Part shown: positions 1 through 5,247 of the stretch, piece by piece
How the letters are laid out: every line of letters begins with the position of its first letter
Position numbering within the stretch: position 1 is the stretch's first letter
Origin: Pyrinomonadaceae bacterium
Lineage (GTDB): Bacteria > Acidobacteriota > Blastocatellia > Pyrinomonadales > Pyrinomonadaceae
Direction of reading: 5' to 3'
Assembly (NCBI GenBank): GCA_025937955.1
Contig: JAICQI010000460.1
Coordinates: 1 to 5,247, forward strand
Length of the DNA: 5,247 bases
The notes under the pieces: generated by a model
The model's input: the letters and a program-made list of their open reading frames with translations, nothing else
Database searches by the model: none
Told to the model about the DNA's origin: nothing
Position numbers and translations under genes: made by a program

Positions 1-1065
1 CGCATTGCCGAACGCAAGTGCGCAGAAGTGGCGCTGCGCGAGAGCGAAGAGCGTTATCGCGAGTTGTTTGAGAACGCGAGGGATGCCATTTACGTTCATG
101 ATCTCGAAGGAAATTACATCAGAGTAAACCGCGCTACCGAAACATTGACAGGATACGAACGTGACGAAATCGTCGGGCATAACTTTGTTGAATTCGTGGC
201 GGCAGAGCACATCCGGTATGTGCACAAGAGTTTCTATGCAAAGCTGGCTAAACAAGGTGAAACTGCTTTCGAAGTCGACGTGATAGCAAAGGACGGCCGC
301 CGTGTGCCTGTCGAAGTTCTCAGCCGGGCGATCTACGAGAACGGTGTAATGGTCGGGGTTCAAGGCACAGCCCGGGATATCACGGAACGCAAACTCGCTC
401 AGGACGCGCTGCAAATGTTTTCGCACCAGCTAATCGAGGCTCAGGAGGATGAGCGACGCCGAATCTCCCGCGAGTTGCACGACCAGATAGGACAGATACT
501 GACTGCAATTAAGATGAATCTTTATACTGTGCAGGAGGTTCGCTCCACTTCGGAAATAAGTTGCTACGTTAAAGACAATATTGAAGCTGTTGATGAAGCA
601 CTGCGTTTGGTCCGCGATCTTTCCGTTGATCTGCGCCCACCAGTGCTCGACGATTTCGGGCTGGTTACAGCTCTTTACTGGTATGTCGATCGCTATACAA
701 AGCGCACCGGTTTGGAGGTGGATGTGGTTATCGAATTGCCCGATCAGAATCAACGTTTCTCCCGCCACCTCGAAACGTCCCTCTTCCGCATAGCGCAGGA
801 AGCACTGACTAATATCGTGCGCCACGCGCAGGCCAGTCAGGTACTATTGCAGCTTGTCAAAGACGGAAATGTTTTGCTTTTGTCGATAAAGGACGACGGC
901 ATGGGCTTCGATCTGGAGAGCCTGCGAAAACGCGCGCCACGCGCCGCGACTCTTGGACTTATTAGTATGCAGGAACGAGCACATGCCGCGGGCGGCACAA
1001 TCGAAATAGATTCCGAAGTTTCCAAGGGTACTGAGATCCGCTTCAGCCTTAGCCTTGAAGCTTGA
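1..1065 (+). CDS. PAS-domain sensor histidine kinase, NarX/DegS type (HisKA_3), 5'-partial
   Basis: The reading frame is open from the first base, so the start lies upstream; a GTG at 28 is an internal Val rather than a start. The visible 354 residues begin in a linker of the kind (AERKxAExALRESEERYR) that joins tandem PAS domains, so at least one more sensory domain probably precedes. One complete PAS/PAC unit covers about residues 14-130 and ends in the PAC signature TARDITERK. The dimerisation/phosphotransfer helix follows, with ERRRISRELHDQIGQ and the phospho-acceptor His at residue 160 (nt 478-480). The ATPase domain has an N-box (E267, N271), a G1 box DDGMGF (about 298-303) and a G2-like GLISMQERA (from 319), then ends normally. 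ELHDxxGQ plus the short ATPase domain is typical of kinases that phosphorylate LuxR/NarL-type response regulators. No regulator lies downstream, so a partner would be upstream or elsewhere. The visible part has no membrane helix, and the PAS ligand cannot be told. There is no LOV-type NCRFLQ cysteine motif. Confidence 0.93.
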   Translation, partial: RIAERKCAEVALRESEERYRELFENARDAIYVHDLEGNYIRVNRATETLTGYERDEIVGHNFVEFVAAEHIRYVHKSFYAKLAKQGETAFEVDVIAKDGRRVPVEVLSRAIYENGVMVGVQGTARDITERKLAQDALQMFSHQLIEAQEDERRRISRELHDQIGQILTAIKMNLYTVQEVRSTSEISCYVKDNIEAVDEALRLVRDLSVDLRPPVLDDFGLVTALYWYVDRYTKRTGLEVDVVIELPDQNQRFSRHLETSLFRIAQEALTNIVRHAQASQVLLQLVKDGNVLLLSIKDDGMGFDLESLRKRAPRAATLGLISMQERAHAAGGTIEIDSEVSKGTEIRFSLSLEA

Positions 1066-2449
1066 CAAAGTGGCCCTGGGAAACAAATTGGCCCATCATC
1101 TCCTCAATCACCTTCACCGGTCTGTAATACGTACTTGGATGAGGCTCGGTGTTTCCAATAAACCAATCATCATGCTGGGCGGCGCTTAGCATCCCTGGAT
1201 CATATCTAAAGAGTTCCGTGATATCGATCATTCGATCTTTCATGGCTCTAACCCATCGCTCGTAAACAAAGCGCTGTGCTTGAGGCGACACGCGATGGAT
1301 GCCTGTATTTTGCTCGCATCCCGTTTCACACTGCTCCAGAAAAAGCCGTGCCTGGACCAGCGCTGCCAGCAAGCCACCGGTGTCGAATTGTACTATCTGT
1401 GTTGGAGCGGCTTCGATGCCTCGAGACACGAAGCTAAATGGATATCCCAGGTACGCAACATGAATTGGCCCTGCTGGTCCATGTTCGGAAATGATGTCCC
1501 ATGTATGGGACGTTACCTTGAAATGTGGTTTCTGTTTTAGATCGTTTATGATCGGACCAAACTCCTGGTCTCCACTGGAAGCACTGACAAGGTTTACACC
1601 GGGCTTGTGGGTGAGCGGCCATTTGTCTTTGAATGGGTTGTGCCCGGAACACCCCAGAACGTAGTTACAATGGACCATCAGATCTTCGACTGAATCCACT
1701 CGAGTGATACTGCCGCTCAAAGATGAAGGGAGATACAGCTCTGGATTGGGGTCCCAGTAAAGCACTTCGTTGCCTTGCCTCACGGCCAGGTTCGCGACCG
1801 CCCGGCCAATACTTCCCATTCCAATCACGCCGAGTTGTTCTCCTTGCAGAGATCGGCCGCGAAGGAATTCTGCATTCAACCGGTCGATAAACCATTGAGA
1901 GAAGATTGGACCACCAATCTCCAATTTAACTGCTGCTCTGGCCCATGAAATCACCGCGAACGGTGGCGGCTTTTCCTCGAACAAAAACATCCCCTGCGAG
2001 GTTTGTTCGACTCCGCATAATGTGTATTTACGCAGGACTTCCGGCGGTACGTGAGTTATGCACGTTCCGCCATCATCCAGTACGAGTATCCGCTTGACGT
2101 TCCGCGTGGCCAGTGCATCAGCAGCAACCCGCCATAGCCGATCCACGTCACGCTCGAAGTACGTACGGAATTCACCAGGTGCCGGCATCGTGCTCTCGAC
2201 AACAGTCACGCCTCTATTGCGTAGCGCTGCGATCACTGGCGGGCTGTTTGAATAGACTTTGCCAAGCGCAAATATGTTGTTCGGGTTTAGACCCATCGCA
2301 GCGGCAGTCTCGAAGAGATCGACCGTTTGCAGGAGCATGTGCTGGACCGCAACCAGTGCTGTGTCTGCGCCAAACTGAACCTGCCTGGCTCTGGCCTGAT
2401 CACGCAGAGCTCGGGTTACTTCTAGAGTGAGCGATTGTGGGTATGACAT
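1049..2449 (-). CDS. Divergent S-adenosylhomocysteine hydrolase-like NAD-binding protein, function unknown
   Basis: A 466-residue protein that aligns along most of its length with the AhcY encoded at 3941-5218. H37-MLLQT sits where AhcY has H57-ITTET, LDDGG (124-128) matches IDDGS, GVEQTSQG (146-153) matches STEETTTG, and K175 matches K186. Next comes a Rossmann loop GMGSIG (210-215) and WDPNP (232-236) where AhcY has VDP. SASSGDQE (289-296) lies where AhcY has CNSGHFD, and LGYPFSFV (334-341) where it has AEGHPASV. Key SAHH residues are therefore changed: Glu61 to Gln, Glu156 to Gln, Asp190 and Asn191 to Gly, His301 to Asp or Ser, and the GHP His to Tyr. Normal hydrolase activity is unlikely. 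The Rossmann part also reads like a D-2-hydroxyacid dehydrogenase. Residues from about 375 to 466 match nothing I recognise. The ATG at 2449 is the first plausible start; the upstream sequence ACGCTCACAATT has no Shine-Dalgarno match, so the start is moderately certain. The gene is divergent from metK, and its 3' end overlaps the kinase gene. The SAHH relationship is well supported; the reaction is unknown. Confidence 0.82.
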   Translation of the reverse strand: MSYPQSLTLEVTRALRDQARARQVQFGADTALVAVQHMLLQTVDLFETAAAMGLNPNNIFALGKVYSNSPPVIAALRNRGVTVVESTMPAPGEFRTYFERDVDRLWRVAADALATRNVKRILVLDDGGTCITHVPPEVLRKYTLCGVEQTSQGMFLFEEKPPPFAVISWARAAVKLEIGGPIFSQWFIDRLNAEFLRGRSLQGEQLGVIGMGSIGRAVANLAVRQGNEVLYWDPNPELYLPSSLSGSITRVDSVEDLMVHCNYVLGCSGHNPFKDKWPLTHKPGVNLVSASSGDQEFGPIINDLKQKPHFKVTSHTWDIISEHGPAGPIHVAYLGYPFSFVSRGIEAAPTQIVQFDTGGLLAALVQARLFLEQCETGCEQNTGIHRVSPQAQRFVYERWVRAMKDRMIDITELFRYDPGMLSAAQHDDWFIGNTEPHPSTYYRPVKVIEEMMGQFVSQGHFVKLQG

Positions 2450-2581
2450 AATTGTGAGCGTGTGCGGACATGAGTTTGAGTTAGGTCACCCCGGGAGAAA
2501 GGGCGGTGGTTAAACGGAGCTACCGCTTTGTGTTGCTTACGACTGAGATGCTTGAATGGTCGGGATCGTGCCTGAATCTTA

Positions 2582-2622
2582 CACAAAGACACGAAATTTA
2601 TGAGTCCCTTCTTGCCTTTGTG
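2582..2622. repeat. Imperfect inverted repeat, possible dispersed intergenic repeat
   Basis: The left arm CACAAAGACACGAA (2582-2595) and right arm TTCTTGCCTTTGTG (2609-2622) are complementary at 12 of 14 positions, separated by 13 bases. The right arm continues as TGGTTAAAT, so the minus strand reads TTTAACCACAAAGGCAAGAA. CACAAAG/CTTTGTG-rich phrases ending in GGTTAA resemble intergenic repeats I associate with several soil and environmental bacteria; that resemblance is recollection, not a search result. There is no T-run after the stem, and it lies far from any gene end, so an intrinsic terminator is unlikely. Confidence 0.5.
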
Positions 2623-2648
2623 GTTAAATCATTGATGTTTTGATTTAG

Positions 2649-2669
2649 AACACTGTTGGTAGCGCCACC
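2649..2669. promoter_or_regulatory. Two adjacent short dyads just upstream of the metK -35, candidate operator
   Basis: AACACTGTT (2649-2657) is a perfect 4+4 dyad around a central base. GGTAGCGCCACC (2658-2669) follows directly and is symmetric at 5 of 6 base pairs. Together they abut the putative -35 hexamer at 2670. Such placement suits a regulator-binding site, but short dyads arise often by chance, and I do not recognise the motif of a known methionine or SAM-cycle regulator. Confidence 0.22.
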
Positions 2670-2699
2670 TTGACACCCCGAAACGCAGACTGCTAAAGT
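2670..2699 (+). promoter_or_regulatory. Sigma70-type promoter for metK-ahcY
   Basis: A perfect -35 TTGACA (2670-2675) is followed, after 18 bp, by TAAAGT (2694-2699), which matches TATAAT at 4 of 6 positions. TGC directly before it (2691-2693) gives an extended -10 (TGn). Transcription would start near 2706 and leave a leader of about 47 nt before the metK start, too short for a SAM-I riboswitch. The consensus match is seen; promoter activity is inferred. Confidence 0.55.
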
Positions 2700-2740
2700 A
2701 CGCCTCTTTTTCTGCACTAAATTCGAGTCTGTAGATATAT

Positions 2741-2747
2741 AAAGGAG
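2741..2747 (+). promoter_or_regulatory. Strong ribosome binding site fixing the TTG start of metK
   Basis: AAAGGAG at 2741-2747 is a near-ideal Shine-Dalgarno sequence, five bases before the TTG at 2753. No ATG or GTG lies in frame nearby, and the resulting N-terminus reaches the conserved LFTSESV stretch after seven residues, as expected for MetK. It therefore decides the non-ATG start. Confidence 0.8.
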
Positions 2748-2752
2748 CTGTT

Positions 2753-3904
2753 TTGACTAGCGAATCCGGTTACTTGTTTACCTCTGAGTCCGTCACTGAA
2801 GGTCATCCCGACAAAATCTCTGATCAAATCTCAGATGCGGTTCTCGATGCTGCGTTAGCCGTTGATCCAATGGCGCGCGTAGCTTGTGAAACACTCGTCA
2901 CGACCGGCATGGTGGTGATCGCCGGCGAGATCACGACTGACGCCGTGATCGATTATTCGCGTGTCGCTCGTGATGCTATTCGCGAGATCGGTTACACGCG
3001 TGCAAAGTATGGTTTCGATTGCGATACCTGCGCCATTCTGTCATCGATTGACAGGCAGTCGCCCGACATCGCGATGGGCGTCGACACCGGTGGCGCCGGC
3101 GATCAGGGAATGATGTTTGGTTTTGCTTGTAACGAAACGCCTGAGCTGATGCCTTTGCCGATCCAGTTGGCCCACCAGCTTGTGTGGCGATTGTCGGAAG
3201 CACGCAAGTCAGGCGAGCTTCCATACTTGCGCCCTGACGGGAAGTCTCAGGTAACAGTTGAATATCGCGACGGCCGTCCTTTCCGGCTTGAAGCTGTGGT
3301 TATCTCTTCACAACACGCGGACGACGTCAGCAACGAACAATTGCGCGCTGAGATCCTCGAAAAAGTCATCAAGCAAACCGTCTCTTCCGAATTACTCGAC
3401 AACGACACCAAGTATCACATCAATCCGACTGGCCGTTTCGTTACTGGCGGTCCGCAGGGTGATTCCGGTCTGACTGGCCGAAAGATCATCGTCGACACTT
3501 ATGGAGGCTACGCGCCGCATGGAGGTGGTGCTTTCTCAGGAAAGGACCCGACGAAGGTAGATCGCTCCGCTGCTTACATGGCGCGTTATGTCGCGAAGAA
3601 CATCGTCGCTGCCGGGCTCGCCGATCGATGCACGGTCCAACTTGCTTACGCTATCGGCGTTGCTGATCCGGTTTCCGTGTTTGTGAATACGGAAGGTAGC
3701 GGTCGCGTTAGTGAGGCGGTGCTGTCGAAGCTGGTGCGCGATCACTTCGAGCTGACGCCGCGCGGTATCATCGAGTCGCTGAACCTGCGCCGTCCTATTT
3801 ATAAGGCCACCGCAGCTTACGGCCATTTCGGACGCACTGAAGAAGGCTTCACCTGGGAGAAGACAGACAAGGCTGAAGCACTGCGCGCAAGTGCCGGGAT
3901 CTGA
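2753..3904 (+). CDS. metK: S-adenosylmethionine synthase (methionine adenosyltransferase)
   Basis: This cytoplasmic enzyme makes S-adenosylmethionine from methionine and ATP, releasing phosphate and pyrophosphate. The 383 residues match the family's usual length and are intact. The N-terminal LFTSESVTEGHPDK (8-21) includes the ATP-binding His18. GAGDQG (114-119) is the family's first signature, and GGGAFSGKD (257-265) is the glycine-rich phosphate-binding signature. ITTDAVIDYSRVARDAI (60-76), RPDGKSQVTVEY (160-171) and NPTGRFVTGGPQGDSGLTGRK (224-243) also fit MetK. The C-terminal YGHFGR and FTWEKTD are typical. The start is TTG, supported by the strong ribosome binding site; TTG initiation is uncommon for so central an enzyme and may moderate translation. 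ahcY follows after 36 bp, so the two are probably co-transcribed from the promoter near 2670. Confidence 0.98.
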   Translation: MTSESGYLFTSESVTEGHPDKISDQISDAVLDAALAVDPMARVACETLVTTGMVVIAGEITTDAVIDYSRVARDAIREIGYTRAKYGFDCDTCAILSSIDRQSPDIAMGVDTGGAGDQGMMFGFACNETPELMPLPIQLAHQLVWRLSEARKSGELPYLRPDGKSQVTVEYRDGRPFRLEAVVISSQHADDVSNEQLRAEILEKVIKQTVSSELLDNDTKYHINPTGRFVTGGPQGDSGLTGRKIIVDTYGGYAPHGGGAFSGKDPTKVDRSAAYMARYVAKNIVAAGLADRCTVQLAYAIGVADPVSVFVNTEGSGRVSEAVLSKLVRDHFELTPRGIIESLNLRRPIYKATAAYGHFGRTEEGFTWEKTDKAEALRASAGI

Positions 3905-3925
3905 TCCGGCATTAATAATTCAACC

Positions 3926-3931
3926 AAAGGA
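3926..3931 (+). promoter_or_regulatory. Ribosome binding site of ahcY
   Basis: AAAGGA at 3926-3931 lies nine bases before the ATG at 3941, within the 36-bp metK-ahcY gap. The gap shows no terminator or promoter and is too short for an SAH riboswitch, which supports one transcript with metK. Confidence 0.65.
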
Positions 3932-3940
3932 ATAATCAAT

Positions 3941-5218
3941 ATGAGTTCTGCACCATCCGTCGAATACGACGTGAAAGACATTGGCTTGGCCAATAACGGC
4001 AAACAGCGCATCGAATGGGCTGAGCGCGAAATGCCAGTGTTACGTCTCATCCGCGAAAGATTTGCGGAAGAGAAACCGCTGAGCGGCGTGAAGCTGGTCG
4101 CTTGTGCCCACATCACCACCGAAACCGCGAACCTGGCTCGCGCGCTGCAAGCCGGCGGCGCCGAAGCAGTGTTGATTGCGTCCAATCCTCTTTCAACTCA
4201 GGACGACGTCGCCGCGGCGCTCGTCGCCGATTGGGGTATTCCGGTTTACGCGATCAAAGGTGAATCAACTGATACGTACAATCGTCACGTCAGGACCGCA
4301 CTCGATACGCATCCTGACATCATCATCGATGACGGTTCGGACGTTGTTGCGACTCTTTTGAAAGAACGCGCCAACCAGATCAAAGAGATCGTCGGTTCAA
4401 CTGAAGAAACAACCACCGGCATTCAGCGACTCAAGGCGATGGAAACCGCAGGTGTGTTGCCCTTCCCTTCGATCGCTGTAAACAACGCGCAGACAAAACA
4501 CTTCTTTGACAATCGTTATGGCACGGGCCAGTCGACTCTCGACGGCATCATCCGTGCGACAAACATCCTGCTCGCCGGTCGCACCTTCGTCGTGGTTGGT
4601 TATGGATGGTGCGGCAAAGGCGTGGCGCTGCGTGCGCGTGGCATGGGCGCGAACGTTGTCGTTACTGAAGTCGATCCGATCAAGGCAGTTGAAGCGGTGA
4701 TGGATGGTTTCCGCGTGATGCCGATCGATCAAGCGTCGGCGATCGGCGATATCTTCGTGACTGTCACCGGCAATCGCCACGTAATCGACGGCGAACATTT
4801 CGCAAACATGAAGGACGGCGCGATCGTCTGTAACAGCGGCCACTTCGATCTCGAGCTCAACCTCGTCGCGTTGCGAGAGATGGCGGGCGATCCGGCGACG
4901 GTTCGTCCGTTTGTCGAGGAGTACAAGGTGCAGTCGAGCGGCCGCAGGATTGTGGTGCTTGGTGAAGGACGCTTGATAAATCTCGCTGCCGCCGAGGGAC
5001 ATCCCGCGAGCGTGATGGACATGAGCTTCGCGAACCAGGCGCTGTCGGTCGAGTATTTGGTGAAGAACAAAGGAATACTCGCGCCGGGCGTTCACCTCTT
5101 GCCGGCTGAGGTCGACACCGAAATCGCGAGCCTTAAGCTGCGCGCCCTCGGCATCTCGATCGACACGCTGACGGCGGAACAGCTTGAATACATCTCGAGC
5201 TGGGAAACCGGAACTTAA
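3941..5218 (+). CDS. ahcY: Adenosylhomocysteinase (S-adenosylhomocysteine hydrolase), short form
   Basis: This NAD-dependent cytoplasmic enzyme reversibly splits S-adenosylhomocysteine into homocysteine and adenosine, relieving product inhibition of methyltransferases. All catalytic positions known from the family are present: HITTET (57-62), DDGSD (130-134), EETTTG (155-160, Glu156), K186, D190-N191, the NAD loop GYGWCG (220-225), Glu243 in VTEVDP, NSGHFD with His301, and GHP with His354. At 425 residues it is a short form: it lacks both the internal insertion of many bacterial enzymes and the KPDHYRY tail of eukaryotic and long bacterial forms, ending instead in EYISSWETGT as archaeal and Thermotoga-like enzymes do. 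The family-typical Lys/Tyr of the tail that touch NAD of the neighbouring subunit are therefore absent. ATG 3941 has a ribosome binding site and gives a normal N-terminus. The gene probably forms an operon with metK. Confidence 0.98.
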   Translation: MSSAPSVEYDVKDIGLANNGKQRIEWAEREMPVLRLIRERFAEEKPLSGVKLVACAHITTETANLARALQAGGAEAVLIASNPLSTQDDVAAALVADWGIPVYAIKGESTDTYNRHVRTALDTHPDIIIDDGSDVVATLLKERANQIKEIVGSTEETTTGIQRLKAMETAGVLPFPSIAVNNAQTKHFFDNRYGTGQSTLDGIIRATNILLAGRTFVVVGYGWCGKGVALRARGMGANVVVTEVDPIKAVEAVMDGFRVMPIDQASAIGDIFVTVTGNRHVIDGEHFANMKDGAIVCNSGHFDLELNLVALREMAGDPATVRPFVEEYKVQSSGRRIVVLGEGRLINLAAAEGHPASVMDMSFANQALSVEYLVKNKGILAPGVHLLPAEVDTEIASLKLRALGISIDTLTAEQLEYISSWETGT

Positions 5219-5247
5219 CCAAAACTGTAGGGGCGGGCCGCCGGGGC
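5219..5247. repeat. GC-rich intergenic element, cut by the window end
   Basis: After the ahcY stop the sequence reads CTGTAGGGGCGGGCCGCC and stays G-rich to the last base. It contains GGCGG-G-CCGCC, a dyad too tight to be a hairpin by itself. TGTAGGGGC is the kind of arm seen in dispersed palindromic repeats ending in GCCCCTACA, and the matching arm could lie beyond the edge. It could equally be the start of the ahcY terminator. The call is tentative because only 29 bases are visible. Confidence 0.3.

Larger units (their letters stand above)
2450..2752. other. Divergent intergenic region between the SAHH-like gene and metK
   Basis: This 303-bp gap separates the start codons of two genes that point away from each other. 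I see no convincing small gene in it. It holds an imperfect inverted repeat (2582-2622), two short dyads (2649-2657 and 2658-2669), a sigma70-like promoter towards metK (2670-2699) and the metK ribosome binding site. The 9-mer GTGGTTAAA occurs twice on the plus strand (2506-2514 and 2620-2628). CTTTGTG also occurs at 2525-2531 and 2616-2622, which hints at degenerate repeat copies. I found no convincing -35/-10 pair for the minus-strand gene. I also could not match the region to a SAM-I, SAM-II or SAH riboswitch core by eye. Confidence 0.7.

Noticed and set aside
28..30. GTG as the start of the histidine kinase
   Set aside because: The frame is open to base 1 and the preceding codons (RIAERKCAE) encode a typical PAS linker, so the gene begins outside the window.
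430..825. Minus-strand open frame of 131 codons within the histidine kinase gene
   Set aside because: It is antisense to the conserved H-box and N-box of the kinase and shows no recognisable motif of its own.
1072..1095. GGCCCTGGG / TTGGCCCA as a terminator stem near the convergent gene ends
   Set aside because: Pairing is only four bases in register, there is no T-run, and it falls inside the coding sequence of the SAHH-like gene.
2450..2460. AATTGTGAGCG, identical to the left part of the lac operator
   Set aside because: The following bases do not continue as an operator (no GGATAACAATT), and the flanks are native gene sequence, so this is chance and not vector or LacI control.
2736..2743. 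TATATAAA as a -10 box for metK
   Set aside because: It runs into the Shine-Dalgarno sequence; a start from it would leave no room for the ribosome binding site in the message.
4397..5095. Long open frame of 232 codons on the minus strand inside ahcY
   Set aside because: It lies wholly antisense to a clearly functional ahcY, has low-complexity His/Arg-rich content and no family resemblance; it is a by-product of codon bias in the real gene.

Overview
The window looks like chromosomal DNA of a free-living bacterium with moderate-to-high GC. Nothing in it fixes the phylum. The PAS-linked NarX/DegS-type sensor kinase, the short-form AdoHcy hydrolase and the GC-rich intergenic motifs would suit a soil lineage such as Acidobacteriota, but that is a low-confidence guess. 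I see no phage, IS, CRISPR, tRNA or rRNA.

Layout: (1) 1-1065 (+) is the 3' part of a PAS-domain sensor histidine kinase of the HisKA_3 class; its N-terminus lies outside the window. (2) 1049-2449 (-) is a complete 466-residue protein, convergent with the kinase and overlapping its end by 17 bp. It resembles S-adenosylhomocysteine hydrolase (SAHH) over most of its length but has lost several catalytic residues and carries its own C-terminal region. (3) 2450-2752 is a 303-bp divergent intergenic region with an imperfect inverted repeat, two short dyads and a good sigma70-type promoter. (4) 2753-3904 (+) is metK, starting at TTG behind a strong ribosome binding site. (5) 3941-5218 (+) is ahcY, 36 bp downstream and almost certainly in the same operon. 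(6) 5219-5247 is the start of a GC-rich intergenic element cut by the window edge.

metK and ahcY form two steps of the activated-methyl cycle: MetK makes S-adenosylmethionine (SAM), methyltransferases turn it into S-adenosylhomocysteine (SAH), and AhcY splits SAH into homocysteine and adenosine. The most interesting point is that a degenerate SAHH-fold protein is transcribed away from this operon across a shared regulatory region. It keeps the positional equivalents of His57, Asp130/131 and Lys186 and a Rossmann Gly-rich loop, but loses Glu61, Glu156, Asp190, Asn191, His301 and His354 (numbering of the AhcY in this window). That suggests an NAD-binding SAHH relative with a different reaction or a ligand-sensing role, perhaps connected to the SAM cycle. 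The function is inference; the divergence is visible in the sequence.
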